DNA of 64,000 nucleotides from Bremerella alba. Lineage in GTDB: Bacteria > Planctomycetota > Planctomycetia > Pirellulales > Pirellulaceae. Positions 9,705 to 19,942 of this stretch are shown one piece after another (the stretch's first letter is position 1; every line of letters starts with the position of its first letter). The position numbers and the translations under genes were made by a program. The notes under the pieces are model-generated. The model was not told the origin of the DNA. It ran no database searches and saw only the letters and a program-made list of their open reading frames with translations. The stretch lies in NCBI RefSeq assembly GCF_013618625.1, contig NZ_JABRWO010000002.1, forward strand, positions 558,001 through 622,000. The letters are read 5' to 3'.

Positions 9705-9760
9705 CGTTACACCACGCCAGCGATACCCACGACACCGATCAAACCGTACGAAAGAGTCGC

Positions 9761-11464
9761 ATGAAGTACAAAATCATTCGCATACTGGACGTCGCCGGCC
9801 TTCGCGTCTTCGAGCCGGTCGTGCTGCTTTGCTACGGCGAAGACCCCAAGCGTCAGCTCAAAGAAATTGGCCTCTATATTGCCATTCCTGTTCTCGTGAT
9901 GGTTGCCTGTGTGGTTGCCTGGGACCAAATCGGCCCCCGCATTAAGACCCGCGCCGGCGAAGTCCCCACGCCTGGCCAGGTCGTTAAAGCCTACGATGGC
10001 ATCGCCGATTTCCACAATCGCGAATACACCAAGGTCAGTGACTACAACGAAGCAGGCGAAGCTCGAGAAAAAGTACTTGCAGCGACTCAGGCAGAAATCG
10101 AATCGCTGGACGCAAAATGGGAAGCAATCAGCCAGGAAAACGACGACCTCCTCAATCAGCTGCTGGCCAAAGTTCCCGCAGATGCGTCCGCCGAAAAGAC
10201 AAAGATCGAAAACGACTGGAAGAAACTTAACGACGACCTGGCCACATCCGAGGCCACCGCAACCGATGTCGCTCGTCAGCAGTTCGCATTCGTCGAAGGT
10301 ATTTCAGCACGGTTTGTCTCGGCCAGCTTGTCGAAACTATCTAATGCGGTAAGCCAACAAGAGCAAGCCTACAAGCAAGAGCAACAAACGCGAGCCCAAG
10401 CCCTGGTAGCCGAGGCCGACAAGATTGCCACCGACGATACCAAGCAAAAAGTCAACTACGTTCAATTGGTCAATCAGCATCTGCAAAAGACAAACGAAGA
10501 GAACGAACACCTCAAGTCGCTCAGGGTCGAACTTTCCGAGCGTCGTGGTAAATCGCTTCCGGAAGTGGAAGCGTTAAGACAGCAAATCAGTTCTACAGGT
10601 CAAAAGGCCGGGTTCCTCGATACACGCGTTAATTTACTGACCGAAGGCAACCGCGAGCAAAAGGTCGCCAAGGCCGAGTCCGAAATGGAAGACCTCAAGC
10701 GGCAGTACGCCACTGCCAGCGGTCCCGAGATGTTCACCTTGGCTCAGCAATTGATTCAGCGCGAAGAACGAATCAACACGATTGCCGGATCAGAGTTCGC
10801 TAAACCGCCCACCTTTTTCGACCAAATCTGGACGAGCCTCGCTTGTGTGTTCGCTGGCTTCTTCATCGCCACAGCCATCGCCATACCGATTGGCGTGTTC
10901 TGTGGCATGAGCCGAGTCTTCATGGCCTCGATGACTCCGCTGATTTCGCTGTTCAAACCGGTCTCCCCCATTGTCTGGCTCCCGATTGTGTTCTTCATCG
11001 TGGGGGCGTTCATCACACGGCCCGACGAGTCGTGGATTCAACCGTCATTCCTCAGTTCTGCCATCACCGTCGCGTTATGTTCGCTCTGGCCGACGCTGGT
11101 CAATACTGCCTTAGGGGTCTCGGCAATTGACCAGGACCACCTGAATGTGGCGCGAGTTTTGCGATTGGGCCTGTGGGATCGCCTGACCAAGATCATCATC
11201 CCTTCCGCCCTGCCGCTGATTTTCACTGGTCTGAGAATCTCGCTAGGGGTTGGCTGGATGGTACTGATTGCTGCAGAACTTCTCTCCAGTAGTCCTGGCC
11301 TCGGGAAGTTCGTGTGGGACATGTTCAACAACGGGTCGTCGGCCACGTTCGCACAAATGTTTGTTGCCTGCGGTTTTGTGGGCGTCATTGGGCTATTGCT
11401 CGATCGAGTCATGATCGTCCTGCAACGCATGGTCAGCTTCGACGGCGCTCCGACGGCTCTGTAA
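9761..11464 (+). CDS. nrtB: Nitrate ABC transporter permease NrtB with long coiled-coil insertion
   Basis: 567 residues, about twice the usual NrtB length. An N-terminal membrane helix (about 37-54) and the family-typical [11 protein letters not shown] (about 68-78) are followed by some 265 polar, Glu/Lys/Gln-rich residues (about 85-350) that look like a long coiled coil. The normal permease core resumes at [16 protein letters not shown] (about 352) and includes the EAA-type loop ([21 protein letters not shown], about 461-481). By topology the insertion should lie outside the cytoplasm, next to the substrate-binding lipoprotein. The ATG at 9761 follows GAAAGAG. The transport role is firm; the purpose of the insertion is unknown. 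Confidence 0.9.
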   Translation: MKYKIIRILDVAGLRVFEPVVLLCYGEDPKRQLKEIGLYIAIPVLVMVACVVAWDQIGPRIKTRAGEVPTPGQVVKAYDGIADFHNREYTKVSDYNEAGEAREKVLAATQAEIESLDAKWEAISQENDDLLNQLLAKVPADASAEKTKIENDWKKLNDDLATSEATATDVARQQFAFVEGISARFVSASLSKLSNAVSQQEQAYKQEQQTRAQALVAEADKIATDDTKQKVNYVQLVNQHLQKTNEENEHLKSLRVELSERRGKSLPEVEALRQQISSTGQKAGFLDTRVNLLTEGNREQKVAKAESEMEDLKRQYATASGPEMFTLAQQLIQREERINTIAGSEFAKPPTFFDQIWTSLACVFAGFFIATAIAIPIGVFCGMSRVFMASMTPLISLFKPVSPIVWLPIVFFIVGAFITRPDESWIQPSFLSSAITVALCSLWPTLVNTALGVSAIDQDHLNVARVLRLGLWDRLTKIIIPSALPLIFTGLRISLGVGWMVLIAAELLSSSPGLGKFVWDMFNNGSSATFAQMFVACGFVGVIGLLLDRVMIVLQRMVSFDGAPTAL

Positions 11465-11503
11465 AGCATGATTGCCAACGTCATACCTAAAGGAACACGC
11501 CAC

Positions 11504-12349
11504 ATGGCAATCCTCGAATTAGACAACGCAACGGTCGGATTTGGTGAATCGCACCGTCGATACACGGTGCTCGAAGGAGCCAATCTGAAGGTGCACGAAA
11601 ACGAATTCGTCGCGATTATCGGATTCTCTGGCAGCGGGAAGTCGACGTTGATTTCCCTGCTGGCCGGCCTGCTGATGCCCGATGAAGGGGCAGTCCGCTT
11701 CAAAGGTAAGCAAATGAAGGGCCCTGGCCCCGATCGTGGAATTGTTTTCCAAAATTATTCTTTGCTTCCCTGGCTGACCGTTCATGGCAACATTGAACTC
11801 GCCGTAAAGCAGGTCTTCCCCCGGATGGCCCGCGGCGAGCGTCGCGATTACGTCCAGCACTATATCGACATGGTCAGCTTGACCGGCAGTGAAGCCAAGC
11901 GTCCTTCCGAGCTATCCGGCGGGATGCGGCAGCGATTGTCCTTAGCACGCACGCTATCGATGCAGCCGGAAGTGTTGCTGTTGGATGAACCGCTGAGCGC
12001 CCTAGACGCGCTCACGCGAAGCGTTCTACAGGACGAGATCATCCGGCTTTGGGAAGAAGACCGTCGCACGGTGGTGATGGTCACCAACGACGTGGACGAA
12101 GCCGTGCTCATGGCAGACCGCATCGTGCCGCTCACGCCGGGACCTGCAGCCAAGCTGGGGCGTGAGTTCCCCGTCACGCTCGATCGTCCTCGGGAACGAG
12201 CCACGCTGAACTTCAATCCCGAGTTTAAAAAACTCCGCAACGAAATCACACGCTACATGATGGGGATCAACGAAGACGCCAAGCAGCTGCGGGTCGCTTC
12301 GGATGTGGTCCTTCCCGATGTCGAGCCCATTCGTATCGGCATCGCCTAA
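11504..12349 (+). CDS. nrtC: Nitrate ABC transporter ATP-binding protein (NrtC/NrtD-like, first copy)
   Basis: 281 residues from the ATG at 11504, chosen because AAAGGA lies about 9 bases upstream; an in-frame ATG at 11468 lacks such a site. The protein has Walker [10 protein letters not shown], the Q-loop [12 protein letters not shown] typical of nitrate/taurine importers, the signature LSGGMRQR and Walker [13 protein letters not shown]. There is no substrate-binding domain fused at the C-terminus, unlike cyanobacterial NrtC. It probably pairs with the next ATPase as a heterodimer under NrtB. The name is by operon position only. Confidence 0.88.
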   Translation: MAILELDNATVGFGESHRRYTVLEGANLKVHENEFVAIIGFSGSGKSTLISLLAGLLMPDEGAVRFKGKQMKGPGPDRGIVFQNYSLLPWLTVHGNIELAVKQVFPRMARGERRDYVQHYIDMVSLTGSEAKRPSELSGGMRQRLSLARTLSMQPEVLLLDEPLSALDALTRSVLQDEIIRLWEEDRRTVVMVTNDVDEAVLMADRIVPLTPGPAAKLGREFPVTLDRPRERATLNFNPEFKKLRNEITRYMMGINEDAKQLRVASDVVLPDVEPIRIGIA

Positions 12350-12369
12350 CGTTCACCTAAGGAAACGTC

Positions 12370-13272
12370 ATGTCACAAGAGAATCGCTTCGTCGAAATGT
12401 ATCGCCTCGTCAAGGCATACCCCAACCCTTTCGGCGACGACGTGAAAGTGGTCGATGGCTTCAACCTGATCCTCAAGAAGGGCGAAGTCGTCAGTCTGAT
12501 CGGTCACTCGGGTTGCGGCAAATCAACTGTCTTGACCATGGTATCAGGGCTCAATCCAATCTCCTCCGGCAGCGTCGTAGTGGCTGGTCGGGAAATCGCA
12601 GGTCCTGGTCCTGACCGGAGCGTGGTGTTTCAATCGCCGTGCCTGCTGCCCTGGATGACGGCAATGCAAAACGTGCGGATGGGGGTCGATCGTGTCTATC
12701 CACACGCATCCCGCACCGAGCGACGCCAGATCTGCGAGTACTACCTGAGCATCGTCGGGCTGGCCGATTCGATGGACAAGTACCCCCGCGAGATGTCTGG
12801 TGGGATGCAGCAGCGTGTCGGCATCGCTCGGGCAATTGCTCTCAAGCCGAACATGCTTTTACTTGACGAACCTTTCGGAAGGCTCGACTCGCTCACACGG
12901 ATGGAACTGCAAGACGTCATCTTGCGGATCCTCGACAAAGAAAAGATCACCACAATGCTCGTCACGCATGACGTCGACGAAGCGATCTACATGGCCGACC
13001 GCATCTGCATGATGACCAACGGCCCCAACGCCAAGGTTGGACAGGTACTGGAACTCCCGTTGCCGCGTCCTCGAAATCGTGCCGATACGCTCGAGCACCC
13101 ACTGTATTACGAGCTTCGCGGATCGCTGGTTTCCTTCCTCGAAGAGCAGGAACGTCACAAACACCACAAGCCCAAGGCGACCGAGCCTGACGAACCGGCC
13201 CCTCCAATGACCGTGACACTGTCGGAAGAAGAAGACACGACCGCATCCGAAAACGTCACCGCCAACGCTTAA
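12370..13272 (+). CDS. nrtD: Nitrate ABC transporter ATP-binding protein (NrtD-like, second copy)
   Basis: 300 residues; the ATG follows AAGGAAACGTC, 20 bases after the preceding ATPase gene. Walker A is GHSGCGKST, the Q-loop [12 protein letters not shown], the signature MSGGMQQR and Walker [13 protein letters not shown]. The core matches NrtD. The C-terminal 50 residues are a polar, His/Lys then Glu/Thr-rich tail ([18 protein letters not shown]) absent from typical NrtD and probably disordered. Two single-domain ATPases in series with one permease suggest an asymmetric ATPase pair. Confidence 0.88.
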   Translation: MSQENRFVEMYRLVKAYPNPFGDDVKVVDGFNLILKKGEVVSLIGHSGCGKSTVLTMVSGLNPISSGSVVVAGREIAGPGPDRSVVFQSPCLLPWMTAMQNVRMGVDRVYPHASRTERRQICEYYLSIVGLADSMDKYPREMSGGMQQRVGIARAIALKPNMLLLDEPFGRLDSLTRMELQDVILRILDKEKITTMLVTHDVDEAIYMADRICMMTNGPNAKVGQVLELPLPRPRNRADTLEHPLYYELRGSLVSFLEEQERHKHHKPKATEPDEPAPPMTVTLSEEEDTTASENVTANA

Positions 13273-13296
13273 CATTTCACGAGGTACGAACAGGAC

Positions 13297-14160
13297 ATGA
13301 CGACTACGATCGCACCTTCGGTGTTGACCAATATTTCGGTCTGGGTTCACAACGAAAACGCCGGACAACTTATAGCTGCATGCGGCTACCCTGCGGCCCC
13401 CGAAGGTCCGCCAAACCACGACCTGATTCAACAGGCGATCAGCGAGCGACGTTCGGCGATCCGTAGCGTGGGGGAAGACACGCTTGAAATCGCTTTACCA
13501 ATTCTGATCACTAACGAAGTCGTTGCCGCCATCTTGTTTACCGTGCATGCAACGGACGATTGCAAGATTGCCTTGGAACGCTGGTCGCGTACCGATCGCG
13601 ACGAACTGGGACTTACCGAATCGGCCTACCGAGGTCTCCAGCACTTCGAGACAATCAGCCCTTACGTCAAGTTTCCGCGCGGCTCTGGCCTGCCGGGCGA
13701 GACCTGGGATGATCGCAAGTCGCGCATCATTGCTCGCATCGATCAATCGAAGGCGTTCATGCGTGCCGCAGGTGCTCGCAAGGAGGGGCTACGTTACGGC
13801 CTGGGTATTCCGATAATGGCCACCGAGCACGAACTGGAATGCGTTCTGGTCATCCTCAGCACGGTCGACTTCCCCTTTCAACAGGCCATGGAAACGTGGC
13901 TCCCTAGCGAAGACCAAACAGAACTGTCGCTTGTCCAGTCGAGCTATGCCGTCGGTATTACCCCGCCCCCAAGGTCGGCCGTCAGCTATGGCGAAGGAAT
14001 CGTCGGCCAGTGCTACGCATCGCGCATCCCAGTGATGATGCATAACGCAGACGACGACGCAACGCTTGTTCCGTTATTCGACCAGGGCGCACGCTTTGCG
14101 TTGGCCTTGCCGATTTTCAACGGCGATCGATTGGTTCAAGTTCTTACTCTCTGGGGCTAA
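13297..14160 (+). CDS. GAF-domain protein, possible nitrate/redox sensor
   Basis: 287 residues, soluble, with no signal peptide, no kinase and no DNA-binding domain. Two GAF-like units are visible: one over about 1-215 (ALPILITNEVVAAILFTV, then FPRGSGLPGETWDD and YGLGIPIM) and a shorter one over about 225-287 (YGEGIVGQCYASRIPVMM, ALALPIFNGDRLVQVLTLW). It lies 24 bases after the ATPase gene and 14 before the Fe-S subunit, so it is clearly part of the operon. A stand-alone GAF protein in a nitrate operon recalls the nitrate-binding NreA of staphylococci, but the sequence does not prove that ligand. It could instead modulate the reductase or a partner kinase. Confidence 0.75.
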   Translation: MTTTIAPSVLTNISVWVHNENAGQLIAACGYPAAPEGPPNHDLIQQAISERRSAIRSVGEDTLEIALPILITNEVVAAILFTVHATDDCKIALERWSRTDRDELGLTESAYRGLQHFETISPYVKFPRGSGLPGETWDDRKSRIIARIDQSKAFMRAAGARKEGLRYGLGIPIMATEHELECVLVILSTVDFPFQQAMETWLPSEDQTELSLVQSSYAVGITPPPRSAVSYGEGIVGQCYASRIPVMMHNADDDATLVPLFDQGARFALALPIFNGDRLVQVLTLWG

Positions 14161-14174
14161 CCAACGGAACCCGC

Positions 14175-15785
14175 ATGGCCATTGGCGAACATAATCAGGA
14201 ACCGCAAATCGCATCAGAATTCAATCTGGTGGAAATGCTTTTATCCGAACAACGCGACTTGTCGGCCGTTGAGAGATTCTCGCAGCGGCACGACCAACAT
14301 GCCGATCCACTATTGGCTCCGACCTATCGCGAGTTGATCCCCCTTAGCGAGCCCGCCCCCGGCGAACAGTACGCGTTTGAGGTCAATCTCGACACGTGCT
14401 CTGGCTGCAAAGCCTGTGTGGTGGCCTGCCATAACATGAACGGGCTTGAAGAATCCGAGACCTGGCGCAACGTCGGCATGCTGCAAAGCTCGATCCCCTC
14501 GAAGCCGGTCGTGCAGCACGTGACGACCGCGTGCCACCACTGTGTCGATCCTGGCTGTCTGTCGGGTTGCCCGGTTCAAGCCTACGAAAAAGACCCCAAG
14601 CTGGGCATCGTCGTGCATCTCGACGATCAGTGCATCGGCTGCAAGTACTGCACGCTGATGTGCCCTTACGATGTCCCCAAGTTCAGCGAGGCCAAGGGCA
14701 TCGTCCGTAAGTGCGACATGTGCCGGCATCGCTTGGCCGAAGGGGAAGCACCCGCGTGTGTTCAATCGTGCCCTAACAGCGCCATCAAGATCACCATCGT
14801 CGACCAGGCCGTCATCCGCAGCGAAGCGAAAGAAGGGCAATTCCTGCGCGGGGCTGCCAATCCTAGAATCACTAACCCCACCACTCGTTACGTGGGCAAG
14901 TACCGCCTGGATGCCGAGATGGTTTCGGCCGGAGCCCAGGAAGTGGTGCCCAACCATGCCCACCTGCCTCTGGTCGGTCTGCTGACGCTCACTCAAGCCG
15001 CACTCGGCATGTTGATCGCCAGTGCAGTTTGCCAGTTGCTGGACGTAGGGGGTATGGTCAGCGCGGTCCTGGCGACACTCGCCGCGATGGTAGGCCTCGC
15101 CGCATCGGGGGCACACCTTGGTCGACCCATGTATGGTTTCCGAGTGTTCCTCGGTTTACGAACTTCGTGGCTCAGCCGCGAAGCCGTCCTTATGCCTGCA
15201 TTCGCCGGGCCGCTGGTGGGTTACGCGGCGTCTTATTTCATTCCATTTCTGGAACCGTTTCGTTCCATGATGGCGTTAGCGGCCATAGGTGGCGGGGGCA
15301 TTACCATCTTTTGTTCTGCGATGATTTACATCGTCACCAAACGTCCGTTCTGGCAGTCGTCGATCACGTTCAGCAAGTTCGGCACGACGATTGTCTTATC
15401 TGGCCTGGCGGCGTTGAACCTGGAAAGTGCATTGGCCGGCCAACCGCCATCGATGCTCGGCTTAACGCTTATCATCGCCACGACCATGGCCCGCCTGGCG
15501 CTCGAATACCAACTACTTTCGCAAGTAACACTACCGACAACCGACCCCATCGCACGCTCGGCGCGGTTGCTACTGGGCCCGCTCAAGTCGTTTCACCTGG
15601 CACGCGTGGGCCTGTGGGTTTTCGGCGGAATCGTTTTACCGGCGATTCTTTTGACCCTTACAAGTCCTGCTTCGGTCGTCTGTGCCGGGCTGGCATTGAT
15701 CTTTGTGGTGACCGCCGAATTGATCGACCGCGGGCTCTACTTTGCTGCCGAATCCACTCCGGCCATGCCGAATTTACCCAAGTAA
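14175..15785 (+). CDS. Fused 4Fe-4S ferredoxin (DmsB-like) and membrane anchor (DmsC-like) subunit
   Basis: 536 residues. After a short N-terminal extension come four cysteine groups at about residues 75-85 (CSGCKACVVAC), 120-132 (CHHCVDPGCLSGC), 153-163 (CIGCKYCTLMC) and 180-199 (CDMCRHR ... CVQSC), sufficient for four [4Fe-4S] clusters in the DmsB/NrfC arrangement. From about residue 262 onward the protein has about eight hydrophobic segments resembling the quinol-oxidising anchor DmsC. In most organisms these are two proteins; here they are one chain. It sits 12 bases before nasA, so it probably passes electrons from the quinol pool to nitrate reductase at the inner face of the membrane. 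No Tat signal is seen. Confidence 0.9.
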   Translation: MAIGEHNQEPQIASEFNLVEMLLSEQRDLSAVERFSQRHDQHADPLLAPTYRELIPLSEPAPGEQYAFEVNLDTCSGCKACVVACHNMNGLEESETWRNVGMLQSSIPSKPVVQHVTTACHHCVDPGCLSGCPVQAYEKDPKLGIVVHLDDQCIGCKYCTLMCPYDVPKFSEAKGIVRKCDMCRHRLAEGEAPACVQSCPNSAIKITIVDQAVIRSEAKEGQFLRGAANPRITNPTTRYVGKYRLDAEMVSAGAQEVVPNHAHLPLVGLLTLTQAALGMLIASAVCQLLDVGGMVSAVLATLAAMVGLAASGAHLGRPMYGFRVFLGLRTSWLSREAVLMPAFAGPLVGYAASYFIPFLEPFRSMMALAAIGGGGITIFCSAMIYIVTKRPFWQSSITFSKFGTTIVLSGLAALNLESALAGQPPSMLGLTLIIATTMARLALEYQLLSQVTLPTTDPIARSARLLLGPLKSFHLARVGLWVFGGIVLPAILLTLTSPASVVCAGLALIFVVTAELIDRGLYFAAESTPAMPNLPK

Positions 15786-15797
15786 AAGGAGGCTCTC

Positions 15798-18023
15798 ATG
15801 TCGACCGCAACGCCACCCAATCGGCTGCAACAGTTGATCTACGCCAAGGATGGTAGCCTCACACGGGACCTGCTGCTGCATCCTGGGGAATATGGCCTGG
15901 GAAAAGTTCCCGTCGGAGCAAAGCCTGATGCCACGACCACCTCGGTCTGCGGATTCTGCTCGACAGGTTGCGGGCTAGAACTTCACATGAAAGATGGTCA
16001 GGCCGTCAACCTCAGTCCCTCGGTCGACTGGCCGGTCAATCTAGGCATGGCATGTCCCAAAGGCTGGGAGTCCCTAACTGTCCTCAAAGCTAACGACCGT
16101 GCCACGCGGCCGATGCTTAAAGGACCAGATGGCAAGCTGGCACCGGTCTCGTGGGACGAAGCGATGCAGACCTTCTGCACGCGTTTCAAGGATATCCAAG
16201 CCCAGCACGGCAACGACTCGGTCGCGTTTCTCAGTACGGGGCAAATCGCGACGGAAGAAATGTTCTTCCTCGGTTCGCTCGCCAAGTTCGGTATGGGGAT
16301 GCTGCACGGCGACGGCAACACGCGGCAATGCATGGCCACTGCCGTCGTATCGTACAAGGAATCGTTCGGATTCGATGCACCTCCGTTCACCTACGCCGAC
16401 TTCGAAGAATCTGACGTACTGGTCTTTGTTGGTTCCAATCTTTGCATCGCTCATCCGATCATGTGGGAAAGGGTTCTCCGAAATCCTCACGATCCGAAGA
16501 TCATCGTCATCGATCCTCGCCGGACCGAAACGGCTGTCGCGGCGACCCACCATTTGCCGCTACGGCCCAAGACCGATATGGCGCTGCTGTATACGATCGC
16601 GAACGTGCTAATCAAAAAGGGTTGGATCGATCAGTCGTACATCGACAATCACACCAACAGCTTCGATCAGTTCCAAGCCCATGTGGCCGAGTACCAACTG
16701 GAAGACAGCCTGGTCAACTGCGGGCTCGACCCTGCCGCCGTCATGGAAGTGGTCCAGGCCATTCACGATGGAAAACGGGTTTCTTTCTGGTGGACTATGG
16801 GGGTCAATCAAAGCCACCAAGGGGTCCGCACCGCCCAGGCCATCATCAATCTAGCCCTGATGACTGGCAACATCGGTCGCCCTGGCACCGGAGCCAACAG
16901 CATCACCGGGCAGTGCAACGCGATGGGTTCGCGTCTGTTCAGCAACACGACCAACCTATTGGGCGGTCATGATTTCACCAAAGAGCAAGACCGCCAGAAG
17001 ATCGCGGGCATCCTCGACATACCGGAGACCCATATCCCGACCGAAAATAGCTGGTCGTACGACGCCATCATGGAAGGCATCCGACGCGGCGATATTCGCG
17101 GCCTATGGGTGATTGCTACCAATCCGGCCCATTCGTGGATTCATCAGCAGGAAGCCAAGGAAACGCTCGACAAGCTCGACTTCCTGGTCGTTCAAGACAT
17201 GTACGATTCGACCGAAACGGCCGTTCGAGCCGATCTTCTTTTGCCAGCCGCTGGCTGGGGAGAGAAAGAAGGGACGTTTATCAACTCGGAGCGTCGCTTT
17301 GGCTTGCACAAGAAAGTGGTGTCGGCCCCTGGTGAAGCGTTGGCCGATTTCCAGATCTTTCGCCTGGTGTCTCACTACTGGGGATGCGAGTCGATGTGTG
17401 CCGATTGGAAAACACCCGAAGACGTTTTTCAGGTGATGAAAAAATGCTCTGAGGGACAACCCTGCGATATCACGGGAATTCGTGACTACCGGATGCTGGA
17501 CGATGCCCGCGGCATTCAGTGGCCGACCAAACAAGACCAAAGCAGCGGCGACGATTGGCTGCCGTTGCCACAACGACGGCTGTTTGAAGATGGACAATAC
17601 TTCCACGCCGACGGCAAGGCACGCTTCATTTTTGAACCACCGGAAGCACCCGGCGAAGAGCCTTGCGACGCCTTCCCGCTACGTCTGCTGACCGGCCGAG
17701 GCACGGCGGCCCAGTGGCATACGCAAACCAAAACATCCAAGTCAGCCGTGTTGCGGACGCTTTACTCGACAACCCTTCTTGTCGATATCCACCCGCAAGA
17801 TGCTGACGCGTTGCTGATAGAGCCTCACGACTGGGTCCAGGTACAATCGGCGCGAGGAGAAATCCGAGCCCGGGCCAATGTCACCTCGAGCGTCCAGCCA
17901 GGGCAAGTCTTCCTGCCGATGCATAACGAGGTGACCAATCAACTGACGTACCCTCAGTTCGATTCGTACTCGCGTCAACCTTCTTACAAAAACGCGGCCG
18001 TCCGGATCGTGAAATCAAGCTAG
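15798..18023 (+). CDS. nasA: Molybdopterin nitrate reductase, catalytic subunit (NasA-like)
   Basis: 741 residues, matching the NasA/NarB size class. The N-terminal cluster site is C51-x2-C54-x3-C58 with C86 (CGFCSTGC ... MACPKGW), typical of a [4Fe-4S]-binding Mo-bis-MGD oxidoreductase. The likely molybdenum ligand is the Cys in [10 protein letters not shown]. Further family marks are [31 protein letters not shown] and [22 protein letters not shown]. No Tat signal is present, so it acts in the cytoplasm, consistent with assimilation. The start follows AAAAGGAGG. It is the last gene of the operon; nitrite reductase is not in the window. Confidence 0.92.
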   Translation: MSTATPPNRLQQLIYAKDGSLTRDLLLHPGEYGLGKVPVGAKPDATTTSVCGFCSTGCGLELHMKDGQAVNLSPSVDWPVNLGMACPKGWESLTVLKANDRATRPMLKGPDGKLAPVSWDEAMQTFCTRFKDIQAQHGNDSVAFLSTGQIATEEMFFLGSLAKFGMGMLHGDGNTRQCMATAVVSYKESFGFDAPPFTYADFEESDVLVFVGSNLCIAHPIMWERVLRNPHDPKIIVIDPRRTETAVAATHHLPLRPKTDMALLYTIANVLIKKGWIDQSYIDNHTNSFDQFQAHVAEYQLEDSLVNCGLDPAAVMEVVQAIHDGKRVSFWWTMGVNQSHQGVRTAQAIINLALMTGNIGRPGTGANSITGQCNAMGSRLFSNTTNLLGGHDFTKEQDRQKIAGILDIPETHIPTENSWSYDAIMEGIRRGDIRGLWVIATNPAHSWIHQQEAKETLDKLDFLVVQDMYDSTETAVRADLLLPAAGWGEKEGTFINSERRFGLHKKVVSAPGEALADFQIFRLVSHYWGCESMCADWKTPEDVFQVMKKCSEGQPCDITGIRDYRMLDDARGIQWPTKQDQSSGDDWLPLPQRRLFEDGQYFHADGKARFIFEPPEAPGEEPCDAFPLRLLTGRGTAAQWHTQTKTSKSAVLRTLYSTTLLVDIHPQDADALLIEPHDWVQVQSARGEIRARANVTSSVQPGQVFLPMHNEVTNQLTYPQFDSYSRQPSYKNAAVRIVKSS

Positions 18024-18086
18024 ACAGCCATCTTGTTCTGCGGCTGGAAGCGATAGAAAGGGCATTGAGAACGATACCCCAGACAA

Positions 18087-18117
18087 CCTCTTCCTGCGAT
18101 CAGGAAGAGGCCGTTTT
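18087..18117 (+). terminator. Terminator of the nitrate operon
   Basis: CCTCTTCCTG pairs with CAGGAAGAGG around a 4-base loop, followed by CCGTTTT on the plus strand, 64 bases after the nasA stop. Confidence 0.85.
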
Positions 18118-18138
18118 AAGTATAAGAAGGTTGGCTGC

Positions 18139-19611
18139 TTAACGTCGATCGCGTCCGCCACCACTGCTGCTACCACCGCCACCACGGCGACGACGACCAC
18201 CACCACCACTGTTGCGACCGCCACGTTCGTGAGGCCGGGATGGTGGGGCGTTCTCGTGACGCTCGATGTTCTTATCCACCATTGCGGTCAACGCATCGGT
18301 CCACGAAGGGATCTTGCTGTGACGGTCCTTTGGCTTTTCCGCATCGTCGGAATCGCTTCGACCACGGCGTGGGGGCCGACGCCGACTTCGAGGAGCATCT
18401 TCATTATCGTCGTCGTCATCGTGGTCGAGATCGACGTCGAGATCGAGATTCATGTCGTCGTCATCGTCATCCTCGTAGTCGTCTTCTTCCGAGCGGCTAG
18501 GACGACGGCTGCGAGGTGCTTCTTCTTGCGATGTTGAATCCGATTCGGATGCCTTACGCGAACGACGGCGACGTCGGCGACGACGCGTGGGTCGCTGCTC
18601 GTCATCGGAATCAGAATCGTCTCGGCTGGAACGCGAGTCACGGCTTTCGACTTCGTCGTCCAGATCTTCATCCAGGTCATCGTCGTTGTTAGCCGGCTGA
18701 CGAACCTTGACTTCATCTTCGTCACTGCGCGGGCGACGACCACGTCCGCGACCCCGGTTCCGACCGCGGCCCCGGTCTCTTCGCGACGATCGATCGTCTT
18801 CTTCGACGCGATTGTTGGGCTCGTCTTGATCTTGTTCGCCGGTATCGACATCCAATGTGTCGGTTTCGTCGGTCCCTTCATCCAGAAAGATTCCGTCGAA
18901 GCCTTTAAAGTCGTCGTCGCTCGTTGCGCGGGACTTGGGCGCCGAGGTGCCCATGATCTTGGAGGCCCGTGTCTCTTCGGGCGAACGCTCCAGGGGCTCC
19001 TTGAAAGCAGCCAGGTGAGGGCTTTCCGCTTTCTTGGGCTCTCTCTTAGGAGCAGCGGGCTTTTCCGCTTTGACGATCACCTTGGGCTCTTCGACGACCT
19101 TTGCGACTTCCTCAACAACTTCTTCTTCGTCGTCGTCTTCCTCTTCTTCTTCGGAAGCGGAAAGGCCGAGCATCGAGGAGAGGGAAGCCCAGTGACTGCG
19201 TTTCTTAGGCTTCTTCTTTTTCGGTTTAGGAGCCTCTTCGGCTACGACTTCTTCGGCTTGAGCGACCGGCTCTTGGTGCGGCGGCTCGACGATCTCTTTA
19301 TTGTCGGCAGGGCCATCGGCAACCTGCGAAAGCTCGTCTTCAGGCTCAATCGCGTCCTGAAACGCATCTTCGGCTGCCTCGATATCGGTAGTAGCCGCTT
19401 CTTCGGTTGGTTCGCCCGGAGGTGGGCTGGCCTGCTTCTCAGCGGCCTCTTTGGCTGCCAATTCTTTCGCAGCGGCTTCTTCGGCCGCTTGCTGCTCAGC
19501 CTCTTTAGCAGCAGTTTCGGCTGCTTCGGCTTTTTCGAGTTCGTCTTGAGATATGGCGCCAATTTGGGCGGCGAGAGATAGCCAATGCCCAGTTTTGTTC
19601 GAATTGCTCAT
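18139..19611 (-). CDS. Large disordered acidic/basic protein with Gly-Arg-rich C-terminus
   Basis: 490 residues of very low complexity. An Ala/Glu-rich segment (about 24-60) is followed by Lys-rich and Glu/Asp-rich runs, several Arg-rich blocks (RGRGRNRGRGRGRRPR, RRRRRRRRSRK) and a final Gly/Arg/Ser tail (GGGGRRRRGGGGSSSGG). Only short ordered motifs stand out: TGHWLSLAAQIG near the N-terminus, a second copy RSHWASLSSMLGLS at about 138-151, and IPSWTDALTAMVDKNIERHE near the C-terminus. RGG tails usually bind RNA, so an RNA-associated role is possible. The frame is convincingly coding because acidic and basic residues alternate in coherent blocks. I do not recognise a named family. Confidence 0.75.
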   Translation of the reverse strand: MSNSNKTGHWLSLAAQIGAISQDELEKAEAAETAAKEAEQQAAEEAAAKELAAKEAAEKQASPPPGEPTEEAATTDIEAAEDAFQDAIEPEDELSQVADGPADNKEIVEPPHQEPVAQAEEVVAEEAPKPKKKKPKKRSHWASLSSMLGLSASEEEEEDDDEEEVVEEVAKVVEEPKVIVKAEKPAAPKREPKKAESPHLAAFKEPLERSPEETRASKIMGTSAPKSRATSDDDFKGFDGIFLDEGTDETDTLDVDTGEQDQDEPNNRVEEDDRSSRRDRGRGRNRGRGRGRRPRSDEDEVKVRQPANNDDDLDEDLDDEVESRDSRSSRDDSDSDDEQRPTRRRRRRRRSRKASESDSTSQEEAPRSRRPSRSEEDDYEDDDDDDMNLDLDVDLDHDDDDDNEDAPRSRRRPPRRGRSDSDDAEKPKDRHSKIPSWTDALTAMVDKNIERHENAPPSRPHERGGRNSGGGGRRRRGGGGSSSGGGRDRR

Positions 19612-19883
19612 GTATTACGTTAACGATTGCCCGAGTTACGGGCCATGCCTTCCTGCATAAAGGGGATCCCCCGCCCTAGGTAATTACGGGCCAATTGTGG
19701 CTCTTCGCGGCGACCTCACGCTACTTACGACAATTTTTGTGGTCGCCAACCCGGATGGCGGGGATGCTTGCATAGTCTCGCCTATCATACCGTGGGGGCA
19801 GAATCTTGGGAAGGTGATTCGCTGTTTGAAGATACGACACACCACCCGCAACCCGAATAAGCTCTAGAACCCTCAAGAACGCA

Positions 19884-19920
19884 AGCAAGCCGAGTCCTCT
19901 CGCGAAGGACTCGGCTTGCT
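19884..19920 (-). terminator. Strong hairpin, probable terminator of the Cys-rich barrel gene
   Basis: AGCAAGCCGAGTCCT pairs perfectly with AGGACTCGGCTTGCT (15 bp, 7-base loop), 22 bases beyond the stop codon at 19943. The T-tract after it on the minus strand is weak. The rest of the gap 19612-19942 shows no gene or clear signal. Confidence 0.65.
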
Positions 19921-19942
19921 AAATCCCCCTACGGATTGCCGA

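Noticed and set aside
12551-13431. Minus-strand frames opposite the nrt ATPase and GAF genes
   Set aside because: The plus-strand genes carry complete ABC and GAF motifs and good ribosome sites; these are shadows.
18826-19581. Plus-strand frame opposite the disordered protein gene
   Set aside because: It is Phe/Leu/Arg-rich as expected from reading Glu/Lys/Ala-rich codons backwards; no start signal.
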